Shown here: piece after piece, positions 36,151 through 45,000 of the stretch
Layout: every line of letters starts with the position of its first letter
Position numbering within the stretch: position 1 is the first letter of the stretch
Source of the DNA: a virus
Length of the DNA: 57,549 nt
Direction: 5' to 3' (one strand)
IMG/VR virus record: IMGVR_UViG_3300028025_000648
Coordinates: 1 to 57,549 of that record
Program-made: the position numbers and the translations under genes
Notes under the pieces: model-generated
What the model was told of the DNA's origin: nothing
The model's input: only the letters and a program-made list of their open reading frames with translations
Database searches by the model: none

Positions 36151-37118
36151 TATAAAATCCTAAGTCTTGGAGTTGAGTTTGTATATCTGCTCAAAATCTT
36201 ATCTACAAGGATGTTGCCTGTTCCATCAAATTGCTTTGTATCAAAGTCAATCTTAAACTGATCTGTTTCATAGATCTTGACATATCTCTTGTAATAATCT
36301 AATTTGCCACATCGGATATCTTCAATAAGAATTTCTGTTGCATCTTTAATGTCATAAGGAACTACTCTGTATCCAGTCTCTAACTGGAAGATGTAATCTG
36401 CTCCTTCAGGAAATCCTACACCAGGAACGATGGTTGCTGTGTTTCCACTGTCTTCTGTATCAAACATGCTGATAGAGTCTGATGGAGCAACTGGAATTCG
36501 TGAGTACCTTCTCTCAGCACGATTCAAAGAATCTGTAGGCTGAACTGGATCTTTGGTTATCGCTGTCTTATCTTTTGTTATAAGGTAGTTATAGTTACCA
36601 ATTGCTGGAACCTGTAATGATGAGTCATAGACTAGTTCAGCATTCTCGTATACCTTCAAAATTTTATGTGTTCTATCCCAAAGCGGAACATAATCTGTTC
36701 CTTGTCCAACAACTTCCATATATGTCTTATTTAAATAGAAGCCACCAGTAAATGAGTCAATGATTGCTCTAGCAAGAGACTCATACTGTGTGTAGGCAGC
36801 AATATCTGTTGCTCCTGTAGCAAGAGTCTTTGGATCAATATATGGTCTGGCTATATCTAGGTTATCTTCTACAACTGGCTCATCTGCAAGAACACCTTCA
36901 TCAATGACTTCAAAGATGGCGAGAGAATAAGACTTGTCATACTTAGAAAATTCTGGTGAAAGTTCTAGTGTAACCTTTGAAGCCATATTTGATGTTACAC
37001 CATTTTCAAAAATTATCTGGTTTTCTGTATCTTCAATAACAAACATATATGGCGTATTTGTATCTGGCACTGTATATGTGATTGAGATTGGGTATGGGGG
37101 AAGTCTAAGTACTAACAT
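36150..37118 (-). CDS. Head-tail connector protein (322 aa)
   Basis: The 322-aa product has an N-terminal beta domain (ISITYTVPDTNTPYMFVIED) and a helical middle (YTQYESLARAIIDSFTGGFY) like the adaptor proteins that bind below the portal. The C-terminus again carries helices (DATEILIEDIRCGKLDYYKR). At more than 300 aa it is longer than a minimal adaptor, possibly through the extra N-terminal domain. The call rests on the adaptor-like helices and the gene order. Confidence 0.65.
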   Translation of the reverse strand: MLVLRLPPYPISITYTVPDTNTPYMFVIEDTENQIIFENGVTSNMASKVTLELSPEFSKYDKSYSLAIFEVIDEGVLADEPVVEDNLDIARPYIDPKTLATGATDIAAYTQYESLARAIIDSFTGGFYLNKTYMEVVGQGTDYVPLWDRTHKILKVYENAELVYDSSLQVPAIGNYNYLITKDKTAITKDPVQPTDSLNRAERRYSRIPVAPSDSISMFDTEDSGNTATIVPGVGFPEGADYIFQLETGYRVVPYDIKDATEILIEDIRCGKLDYYKRYVKIYETDQFKIDFDTKQFDGTGNILVDKILSRYTNSTPRLRIL

Positions 37119-37456
37119 TATTTACCATAGTAACTGGCTACTTCTTCAGGAGTCGCAATGCGAACTGCCTTGTGAGTTGCCCATTTGTCTGCATCTTTTG
37201 CAGGAATTATGTTATAGCCTATCTTGAGTGCGCCTACTCCACTCCAGTGAAGATTACGTGTTGAGTATACGGCTACCTTCTCAACAACTGGTTTTGTTGA
37301 TACTACTGGCTCTAGTTCATCTTTTGGAATCCAACTAGCAATAACCTCTAAGATCTCTAGTTTAGTCTTAGATCCATAAATGTCAATGTTCTTTGCCTTG
37401 GCATAAGACTTTAACTCAAAGACTGTTTTGTTTGATAATTCTTCAATGATAGACAT
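37118..37456 (-). CDS. HeH/SAP-like domain protein (112 aa)
   Basis: The 112-aa protein begins with a helix-extension-helix like segment (LKSYAKAKNIDIYGSKTKLE), typical of small nucleic-acid-binding SAP or HeH domains, and ends with a separate compact domain (GYNIIPAKDADKWATHKAVR). Phages often carry such proteins between the capsid and connector genes, from memory. It has its own extended -10 (37472), AGGAGG, and follows the capsid terminator. A role in head completion or DNA binding is inferred. Confidence 0.7.
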   Translation of the reverse strand: MSIIEELSNKTVFELKSYAKAKNIDIYGSKTKLEILEVIASWIPKDELEPVVSTKPVVEKVAVYSTRNLHWSGVGALKIGYNIIPAKDADKWATHKAVRIATPEEVASYYGK

Positions 37457-37471
37457 TTATCCTCCTAAGTT

Positions 37472-37480
37472 ATTATACCA
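37472..37480 (-). promoter_or_regulatory. Extended -10 promoter (TGGTATAAT)
   Basis: A perfect TGGTATAAT on the minus strand, 15 bases before the start at 37456, with AGGAGG between. It lies just after the capsid terminator and opens the neck gene unit. Confidence 0.65.
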
Positions 37481-37486
37481 GAATGT

Positions 37487-37519
37487 GAAGAAGGGGAGCA
37501 GATGTTTAGTCTACTCCCC
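37487..37519 (-). terminator. Intrinsic terminator after the major capsid gene
   Basis: On the minus strand GGGGAGTAGA and TCTGCTCCCC form a 10-bp stem with one T-G pair around CTAAACA. The following TTCTTC tract is weak for a terminator, so termination may be partial. Confidence 0.75.
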
Positions 37520-37537
37520 CTCTAAGTTGGTTACAGA

Positions 37538-38680
37538 TTAGGAATCTGATGCTGCATCCGCATAAGCGACTGCATCGAGTTCTTCCCACTGTACGCCAAA
37601 ACGAACGAATACTGTGTATTCGATTGTGTCCTTCTTAGCAACGTATTCACGATTTACTGTGATATCTCTCTGGAATCCCCATACACGGTTCTGTGGGAAT
37701 GTCAAGTCGACATATCCTGCAGGGTAGTAAGGAACTTCCATTACATCAATTCCGAGAACACGAGTTGTACGTGCTCCACCGAATGTCTGTGCGTTACCAT
37801 CAAGGTATGACTGACGGTTTGCTTCTGTGCCTGGACCCTTGTTAACAAAGGCTTCTGCGATTGCATCTGCAAGTGTACCGTTATTCTTAACGATTCCCTG
37901 GAATGCATCTGTACCAGCATAGAATTTTAGACCAGCCTTGAGTGCACGATACTTACGTGGCAAAGCCAAGATGATATCCTGCATCGCTGCTGTTGTCCAG
38001 TTGTCATCAGATACGGTTACAACTGCTTCGTGAGCATCTGAACCATCTGTGACCTTGTTGACAAATCCATCCATGATTGAAAGGAAGTTGCCTGTTGCAC
38101 CATCGCCATTAATAGCAAGGTCTTCGATATCGTTAGCGAAAGCGTTGGTCATCAAGCGAACTAGATGATCCTCAAGTGCTCCACCTTCAATATTATCTTC
38201 AAGTGCTTCTGATGAAACTTCCCAGTCAAGACGAATCTTCTTTGTAGTCAATTCAACCTTGCTGAATGTTGCACCAGCGTTTGTGAAATCTGGCTGTGCC
38301 TGAGCAGCAGCACGGATTACACGCTCTCCTACGTTAACTTTCTCAAGTTCCATAGTGTTAGCACGCATTGTTACTTTACGACCATCCTTGGCGAGAACTG
38401 TTGCATCCCACACGTAGTCGATGAAGCGACGAGCCTGCTCTGGTGCAAGAATACCACCTGGTGTTCCAGTTGGATTTACAGCGTTTGCTCCAGAAGTTGT
38501 TCCGAAGTTCGCTGTAGCGATGTTGCCAAGCGAAGCAGCGGGTGTAAGATTACCGTTAGCATCTGTGGTTGTTGCACCACCGATTGCTCCAGACGCAAAA
38601 GAACCATCGCCGTTGTGGGCGTGTGATTCAGTTGGGGATCCAGGATAATTCTTTACGATCTCTGTATTTTGTTCCGACAT
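37538..38680 (-). CDS. Major capsid protein (HK97 fold)
   Basis: The 380-aa product shows the HK97-fold pattern: an extended N-terminal arm (about 1-80, Gly/Ala/Thr-rich), a spine-helix region (VSSEALEDNIEGGALEDHLV, then NAFANDIEDLAINGDG) and a C-terminal beta-rich P-domain end (RDITVNREYVAKKDTIEYTV). It builds the icosahedral head. I chose ATG 38680, 8 bases after AGGAGG; a GTG at 38689 is in frame. Strong translation signals and a dedicated terminator fit high expression. The protease and scaffold are encoded just upstream. Confidence 0.94.
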   Translation of the reverse strand: MSEQNTEIVKNYPGSPTESHAHNGDGSFASGAIGGATTTDANGNLTPAASLGNIATANFGTTSGANAVNPTGTPGGILAPEQARRFIDYVWDATVLAKDGRKVTMRANTMELEKVNVGERVIRAAAQAQPDFTNAGATFSKVELTTKKIRLDWEVSSEALEDNIEGGALEDHLVRLMTNAFANDIEDLAINGDGATGNFLSIMDGFVNKVTDGSDAHEAVVTVSDDNWTTAAMQDIILALPRKYRALKAGLKFYAGTDAFQGIVKNNGTLADAIAEAFVNKGPGTEANRQSYLDGNAQTFGGARTTRVLGIDVMEVPYYPAGYVDLTFPQNRVWGFQRDITVNREYVAKKDTIEYTVFVRFGVQWEELDAVAYADAASDS

Positions 38681-38700
38681 ATTGTTCACCTCCTAGTGAT

Positions 38701-38706
38701 TTTATA
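38701..38706 (-). promoter_or_regulatory. TATAAA motif before the major capsid gene
   Basis: TATAAA on the minus strand, 20 bases before ATG 38680, upstream of AGGAGG. The same hexamer precedes the ssDNA-binding and secreted-protein genes. Confidence 0.35.
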
Positions 38707-38708
38707 TC

Positions 38709-39281
38709 TTAGTTTAATAGGTCGGTAGATGTGAGGAAACGACCGCCCCATAGGGATTTCTGAACCTTTACAGGCTCAAACTGCACGATCTCGCCTAGAT
38801 CGCCAGACTTGCGGAAAGCGGTGTCTGCAACTACGGCATCTACTCGCTTGCCAAACTCATTAAAGTTACCCTTGATGTTGTTAACCTCACCTGTTACATT
38901 ATCAAGAGACTTCGTTACTGCTGATACCTGCTCATGAAGAGACTTAACGGTTGCAGCAAGATCGCCAAAGGCATTATTAAGAGAATCCTTAATGTCTGCA
39001 ATTGCCTTAGCAACTTCATCATTAATTGTTTCAACAACATCTGCTGCTGCAGGTGCTGCTTCTTCTGGCTTCTCTTCTTCTACTGCTGCTTCTGCAACAG
39101 GAGAATCTGCACCACCATCGACTGTATCTGCTACAGGTGCCTCTTCAGCAACTGGGGCTTCTTCAGCGACTGCAGGTGCATCTGTTGCTACTGCAACTTC
39201 TTCAACTGCTGGCTGTGCCTCTGGAGTGACCTCTACATTTTCAACTACTGCATCTACTGATGCCTCTGTTGCTTCTGTCAT
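38709..39281 (-). CDS. Nested scaffold protein from internal in-frame start
   Basis: Inside the protease gene, ATG 39281 is in frame and has GGAGG (39290-39294) 8 bases upstream. It would give a separate 190-aa protein that begins MTEATEASVDAVVENVEV: an acidic Ala/Glu/Pro-rich part, then a coiled coil (LNNAFGDLAATVKSLHEQ) and a basic end, which is the usual build of a scaffold. The arrangement copies lambda C/Nu3, where the scaffold is made from an internal start of the protease gene. The start is read from sequence; use in vivo is inferred. Confidence 0.65.
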   Translation of the reverse strand: MTEATEASVDAVVENVEVTPEAQPAVEEVAVATDAPAVAEEAPVAEEAPVADTVDGGADSPVAEAAVEEEKPEEAAPAAADVVETINDEVAKAIADIKDSLNNAFGDLAATVKSLHEQVSAVTKSLDNVTGEVNNIKGNFNEFGKRVDAVVADTAFRKSGDLGEIVQFEPVKVQKSLWGGRFLTSTDLLN

Positions 39282-40040
39282 TGGTATTACCTCCTTGTTA
39301 ATCTTAGAAGTGTTAATGCCTTTAGCACTATCGACTAAGAATTTTATCATTTCTGCTTTTTCACTATCGTTTTTTTCAACGAAACCGATGTTTTGCATTT
39401 GCTTTTGTGTTGATGGGCTAACCTGTGATTCTGAATCTGAAACCATTACAAGGCCAGTATCTGCATCCCAAAAAATATTTTCTGTCTCAACCTTTGAGAG
39501 CATTCCATCAATAACATTATGTCCGTCTTGCTTCTCAATAGAAACAATATTTGCAAATTGATTTGCTGGACTATCAACAAGTGACAACTCAAAAAGTTCA
39601 TACTCTTTGATAACACGAATGCTCTTGTCCATCTCTTCATTAAATGCATCATCCCAAGACTTAATGTTTCCACCAATTGAGAAACCTGTGTATGTTCCGT
39701 CTAGAACTTTTTCCCAAGCATTCTGTGCACCCTTAGAAACGTATGCTGATACATAAACTCCAGAGTAAAACTTCTTTGTGTTTGGATCAAAGTAACGATC
39801 TTCTTTAAATGAAACAATCTTGCCAACTGCTGAAGGCTGATGCATCTCACGAAGGTTACCACGGAAATTCTTAAAAGCCTCAAGGCTTGCTTTAGTATCA
39901 ACAATGTCATCTTGCTTGTCAATATTATCTAAAGTTGCAAAACCAGAAACCATTCTGCGCTCTACATCTACTTTGCCAATAGGCATTGATAGACGTACGT
40001 TGTCGCCTGAAGTCGTCCAGTGTGCTTTGTTTATTAACAT
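38709..40040 (-). CDS. Prohead protease fused to scaffold domain
   Basis: The 443-aa product has an N-terminal prohead protease domain (about 1-175) with the likely catalytic H67 (REMHQPS) and S121 (YTGFSIGGN), of the HK97 prohead or XkdF-like type. A linker leads to an acidic, Ala/Glu-rich region and a coiled coil, which is the scaffold. The protease removes scaffold and capsid arms during maturation. The start ATG 40040 has no Shine-Dalgarno sequence and sits 9 bases after a TATAAT, so its mRNA is probably near-leaderless. It lies between portal and capsid genes, as usual. Confidence 0.9.
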   Translation of the reverse strand: MLINKAHWTTSGDNVRLSMPIGKVDVERRMVSGFATLDNIDKQDDIVDTKASLEAFKNFRGNLREMHQPSAVGKIVSFKEDRYFDPNTKKFYSGVYVSAYVSKGAQNAWEKVLDGTYTGFSIGGNIKSWDDAFNEEMDKSIRVIKEYELFELSLVDSPANQFANIVSIEKQDGHNVIDGMLSKVETENIFWDADTGLVMVSDSESQVSPSTQKQMQNIGFVEKNDSEKAEMIKFLVDSAKGINTSKINKEVIPMTEATEASVDAVVENVEVTPEAQPAVEEVAVATDAPAVAEEAPVAEEAPVADTVDGGADSPVAEAAVEEEKPEEAAPAAADVVETINDEVAKAIADIKDSLNNAFGDLAATVKSLHEQVSAVTKSLDNVTGEVNNIKGNFNEFGKRVDAVVADTAFRKSGDLGEIVQFEPVKVQKSLWGGRFLTSTDLLN

Positions 40041-40049
40041 ATCGTATCT

Positions 40050-40058
40050 ATTATACCA
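40050..40058 (-). promoter_or_regulatory. Extended -10 promoter for a near-leaderless start
   Basis: TGGTATAAT on the minus strand ends 9 bases before ATG 40040. No Shine-Dalgarno lies between. A perfect inverted repeat (AAACAT, 6 bases, ATGTTT) at 40058-40075 adjoins it. Confidence 0.65.
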
Positions 40059-40075
40059 AACATTTATGTATGTTT
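40058..40075. repeat. Perfect inverted repeat at the protease promoter
   Basis: AAACAT and ATGTTT are separated by 6 bases and overlap the TG of the extended -10. It could be an operator; it is AT-rich and short, so chance is possible. Confidence 0.4.
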
Positions 40076-40080
40076 CTCAA

Positions 40081-41673
40081 CTATTGAGATGCTCTTCCTT
40101 CTCCTTGTGCATTTCTTCCAGATATGGTTGTTGGGCTATCAGATTGGTTGTTCTGTCTTTCTGTATCCCGTGCTCTATTTCCAGAAGCATTTGCATTAGC
40201 GTCTGCTGCTGCTCTTGCCGTCATCTCTAGAGGAGCGTCTCCACCATCTCTTTGAGGAAGATCAAGAATCTCACGAGCCTCGTTAGGAAGCATGATCTGA
40301 GACTTGACATATTTTTCAAGAATCTGGGCTTGTGCAATCTCGTCTGTGAGGGTAAGTTCATTAAACTTAAGTTCAAGGATATCTGTCTTCTCACGAATAA
40401 TCTTGCTGATTACCTTTTCAAGGTGATGCTGTGCTGGACGAGCAACCTGCTCTTTAAAGGTGCGGTCCTGAGATAGTGCAGCAGCCAAACCAGAATCTGC
40501 TCCACCAAGTTTAGAGATAGGGACCTGATGAGCAATAAGAATATCATCACGGTTCTGCTTACGATACTCTTTAAATGAGCCATCTTGGATACCGTTTTCA
40601 ATTGGCTCCATCTTAAACTCGACCTTGTTCTGGTCGGTGTCTCCAGGAAGCGGGATGTATAGAGTTCTGTGTGACTGAGACTTAAGCCCAGTCTGAAGGA
40701 ATCTGAACATCTTGTCTTCTGAATCACCAGAAAGTTGTGCACCCTTTAGGGTAATGATGTATCTTGGAACTGCTTTGTTTTCAAAGTAGTCAATATTATA
40801 TTGTGAAGCAAGTTGATCTCCGATAAGAGATGGCATAGCAGCCACGATATCTGGAACTCCATAGAATGTATTTAAGGGTGAGTATTCCTTAATATGAATA
40901 ATCTCGTTAGGTCTTGGATCGTTGGTTACTGGATTTTGGTTGTTTGCCCCAAAGTTTCTAAAGTAAACAACATACTGACCAATGATTTGCAAGAAACCAT
41001 CGTGAAGTCTACGAACACGAACAGTGGTTGCTGGGATATGTCCGATATATCCGATTTGTCCATCTGTTGTTCTTCCGACTTCTAGGAAACCGTTGCCTGT
41101 AGCCTCAAGGTCTGTATAAACCTTTTCCATTGTCTTAGTAAAACTATCATCATCGTTAAGACTTTCAAGCCAGTCACGAAGTTCGATTTTCATTCTTTCA
41201 ATGCGCTTACGGGCACGCATAACCTTTTCTGGATCTTCTGAAGTTTCAAATCTTAAAGATGTACTATCTGTAATATCAAATCTATATCCAAGTCCTACAA
41301 TATTTTCTACCTTTGCATCAATTGCTGCGTGGTTAGCAAAAGATGTGTCATAGAAGTTAGCCAACTCGTACATATTGTATGGAGGTGTAATTACATCAAA
41401 TAAACCATAACCATTACGATATACAGTTCCAGGATTGATCTGCTTAGATGATGAATCTGCTCCAGATGGCATTGCATTTGCTGCATCAAGATATGCTGGA
41501 TCTCCTACTGCTTTGTTTGCTAGTCTTCCAGTTCTTCTTTTGAAGTTTGTATTGATACCGCTTAAATCTTTTAACTCTTCCCAGGACTTGTTGAATGGAT
41601 CTTGACTCTTGAAGATGCTATCTTCTTTTTCCTGTGTATTTAACTTTGCCTGAATTGGATACTCGTTAGTCAT
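40081..41673 (-). CDS. Portal protein
   Basis: The 530-aa product has typical portal features: a wing/stem core with YNMYELANFYDTSFANHAAI near residue 100, EIIHIKEYSPLNTFYGVPDI in the middle (the phage portal signature region), and a long C-terminal helical part (DEIAQAQILEKYVKSQIMLP) ending in a Gln/Asn/Arg-rich tail. It forms the dodecameric ring for DNA entry and exit. I chose ATG 41673, which overlaps the upstream stop as ATGACTAA; in-frame starts also exist at 41682 and 41727. It precedes protease and capsid as normal. Confidence 0.92.
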   Translation of the reverse strand: MTNEYPIQAKLNTQEKEDSIFKSQDPFNKSWEELKDLSGINTNFKRRTGRLANKAVGDPAYLDAANAMPSGADSSSKQINPGTVYRNGYGLFDVITPPYNMYELANFYDTSFANHAAIDAKVENIVGLGYRFDITDSTSLRFETSEDPEKVMRARKRIERMKIELRDWLESLNDDDSFTKTMEKVYTDLEATGNGFLEVGRTTDGQIGYIGHIPATTVRVRRLHDGFLQIIGQYVVYFRNFGANNQNPVTNDPRPNEIIHIKEYSPLNTFYGVPDIVAAMPSLIGDQLASQYNIDYFENKAVPRYIITLKGAQLSGDSEDKMFRFLQTGLKSQSHRTLYIPLPGDTDQNKVEFKMEPIENGIQDGSFKEYRKQNRDDILIAHQVPISKLGGADSGLAAALSQDRTFKEQVARPAQHHLEKVISKIIREKTDILELKFNELTLTDEIAQAQILEKYVKSQIMLPNEAREILDLPQRDGGDAPLEMTARAAADANANASGNRARDTERQNNQSDSPTTISGRNAQGEGRASQ

Positions 41674-42052
41674 CGCTTCCATACCTATCATAAGTTTGTT
41701 GTGCTGCATGCCATGCGCCCAAGTCATTCATTGACGGGATAAGACCTTGCTGCATTCTATCTTTTTGCTCAGAATATTCTTCTTCTGAAATTCTAGTTAA
41801 TCCAGGAACAAACACAACCGATCCATCCCCTGGATCTCCGTAGTGTCTTGCTGCTGTTTTTAGTTCTGCAATCTTAGAAATATCTCCACGCATTGACTCA
41901 ATGTTTAGAACAGAACCTGTTCCATCTGTGAAGTACTTTCCGTCTGCTTTCTTATATACGTATAGACCCCAGTCATAATGCTTCTCGATGACTTTACGTC
42001 TAACATTGCTTACAATTGGTTTACCAGTTTTGGGGTTAATTAAAGAATCCAT
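41666..42052 (-). CDS. Hypothetical protein upstream of the portal (128 aa)
   Basis: The 128-aa product (from ATG 42052) has a basic N-terminus (KPIVSNVRRKVIEKHYDWGL) followed by a compact domain (GTGSVLNIESMRGD) and a polar helix (SEEEYSEQKDRMQQGL). I do not recognise it. ATG 42052 is 7 bases after TATACT and has no Shine-Dalgarno, like three other starts here; ATG 42058 is one base after the hexamer and therefore less likely. Translationally coupled to the portal, so a portal- or packaging-related role is possible. Confidence 0.7.
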   Translation of the reverse strand: MDSLINPKTGKPIVSNVRRKVIEKHYDWGLYVYKKADGKYFTDGTGSVLNIESMRGDISKIAELKTAARHYGDPGDGSVVFVPGLTRISEEEYSEQKDRMQQGLIPSMNDLGAWHAAQQTYDRYGSDD

Positions 42053-42059
42053 AACCATT

Positions 42060-42068
42060 AGTATACCA
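42060..42068 (-). promoter_or_regulatory. Extended -10 promoter (TGGTATACT), leaderless start
   Basis: TGGTATACT on the minus strand ends 7 bases before ATG 42052. It would start the head gene unit from the first or second base of that codon. Confidence 0.6.
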
Positions 42069-42070
42069 TG

Positions 42071-45000
42071 TTATACCGCTATCTTGGTTGTAGTTGACCA
42101 CGTTACATCGTTATAAACACGAACATCCTCTGGCGCAACCGAAATTCCATCTACTTCATCGTCTACAATAATTCTATTTGTGCCCATATACTTGTCATAA
42201 ATAATAGTTGGATCAATAGAATAAAGATTAATTGTATTAACAATCTTAACTTCGTTCCAGGTGTAAGCGTTCTCCCAGTAATCCCAGAGCCTTGGGGTGC
42301 CATCGTCTTTAATATCTCCCCAAGTTCTAACCTGAACACGCTGGTTCTGCTCAAGGTTAGTAGCAAGGTAGTAAGAGACATTATTATAGGTTAATGGTCC
42401 ATTTAGATTAATTCGACCTGTGTACTGGTCAAAACTAAGCAAATCTGTAAAGGCTATGGACAAAACAGTCCACTCTTCATTTGTTAGGTAAGGTGTTTGA
42501 ACAGACTGACCATTTACATAATACTGAACCGTGTCAATTATTGCATTTGTAAGTCTATTGACTGCGTATACGTAGCCACGCTGACCACTAGCATCACCCT
42601 GTAAATAGAAGTCATAAATTCCGTTCTTATGATCAACAGATAAGATTAGCATTGCTCCTGTAGGAAATACTCTATTGGCAAACTTTGCCCACATCTGAAT
42701 CGTACTAACTTCTGTACCAAGTCCCTTTTGTACGTTTACTGGAATAGAGATACCTCTTTCAGTTACTTCTGAGAAATCCCCTTGAATTCTCCAACCAGAG
42801 TGCTTGTTTAAGTAAAGATAAGGGGTGCTACCCTTATATGTTGAAATAGGGTTCTTGCCTTTAAAGTCATAGTAAATACCAGTCTTCTTATACGGATAAA
42901 CTGGAACACCAAACTTTGTTCCAATCTCTGTGAACTGCTTTCTTTCAAGAACCTGAGAAGCAAGTTGTAGTTTTCTAAACTTGACTGGGTGATGAAGAAT
43001 TCCTTCCGAATTAAAGTCTAAGTGATAAACCAAAGCAATGTCATTAAAGTCTACAGAGTTATTTTGTCTATCCTTCGTTGGTGGATAAATAATAGTTCCA
43101 TCTATAACCTCGTAAGCAGTATCTTCCCAGTTACCAGAAATGAGGGCTGGATCTGCTGTTCCCTTAACTCTAGCAGTAGCAAAATTTGGGAAGTCGACTA
43201 GATTAGTATTTGCTCCATCATTTGTATACTGGAATGAAATGTAAGATCTAACAGCGCTTCTTTCGGTGTCATAATAATAGTACTTGTCTGAGTCTTGAGA
43301 CATATCTTCATAGTTATCCCAACCGCTATAAAAGTTATTATCTAGGGATGCATATGTCTGTTGGATTGGTGAAGAGTATCGAATTGCTAAATCTGAATAT
43401 GTCCAGGATGAAGTGGACTCTAAAGATTTTGTTTCAAGTGGCTCAGGAAAGTCTAGGTTAAACTGAATAGAGTCTACATCATAGAATCGATTTCCATCAT
43501 AATCTTCTGTATACTTTGCAAAATAAGACAAAGGCATATAGTCTTCCCAGTATCCAGATACAGCAATGTCTGCAAACATCAAGCCATATTTTTCAATAAC
43601 CTTAAGTGTATAGTTGGCAGTATGTGCAAGCATTTGTGTTGCTACGGTTGATGAATGTAGGAAAAGGCCTTCTTGGTCATACTTAGAAGAGATCTTTCGG
43701 TTGTTATATGATGCGTCAAATCCAAATCTATAAACCTTACCTGTAAAGGTTGTTACTTTATCTCCTGCTACAAGAACTGTAAGGTTGGATTGATTAGTAA
43801 AGAATCTGTTGATACCTATAATAGGTTGGCTGGATAGATTTTTGATATTAATTCCTGCTGTAAATTTTGTATTTGATGAGACTGTGTGCTCCTGTATTAA
43901 CGTATTTACCCCTGAAGACAAGAACCTATATGATAGGGTATTTCCATTAATCTGTGCAGTTAAAGAATCTTTTGTGATCTTATTATCTATTTTAAATAGC
44001 ACCTGATTTACTGCTGTTCCGTCAGTTTCAAAAACACCATACAGGCTTTCTACAGTCTCACTAAGAACACCAAGACTTTCAAAGAACATAAAGCCAAGTG
44101 TAGTACTCCATCCAGAGTTAGGTCTAAATGTAAAGTACTTATCTGTTGCAGAAGACTCTGCAGACTGCATTTGGTCAAACCACTCTTGGCTAGTTTTTGA
44201 GCCAAGAGAAAACTCAGGCAGTTTATAATCTGGAAGAGTTAAGAACTTTGAAGAGGCTTCTAGGTTGCTAAAGAATGCTTGTCTCCAAGTTGCAAAATCT
44301 GGATAGTTATAGTTAACAGCGTAATCAGCAAAAGAGTAATCATTAAACACTGTAGTTCCATTAAGAGATGCATTAGTTGTTTCTGGTGCTACAACTGCCT
44401 GGCCCCATACCCATCTTCTTTTTGCTACCGTGGTAGGAACAGCATATGAGTAAATAGAAAAAGAATCAATATCAATTGGATATACATCTGCGTATGCGTA
44501 GAATCCTAACCAGTCTTGGCTTTTACCAGTGCCATCAAATTCAGATGGTAGACCGATGTTTGTTTGATCAAATGGGATTTCTGCAACTTCTTCGCCATTT
44601 AAGACTAGCGTTACAGTATCTTTAATGATTCTAATATGAATAAGCATAGGTCTATGCCATTCACCAACATAGTGAGATTTATAGTTATCCCCAACTACAA
44701 TAGTAAGGAATCCACCTTCAACATATAAACCATCATTTGAAGATATTGGGCCAAATATCTTTTTAGGCTCCAAGGTATCTGAACTTACTCTTATCCACAT
44801 TTCTGCTGTATAGTCATTATATCTACCACGATCATTTAAGAATCCGTACCCTGGCAAAATAATGGATGGATAGTTGACTCCAGAGATAACATTATCAAAA
44901 ATCTTAGTTACATTTGATGAGCCATATACAAGTGGAATACCAAAATACTTTGCAAACAGGTTTGAGTTATTTGCTAAGTAGTATCCATTTAGTGTAGACG

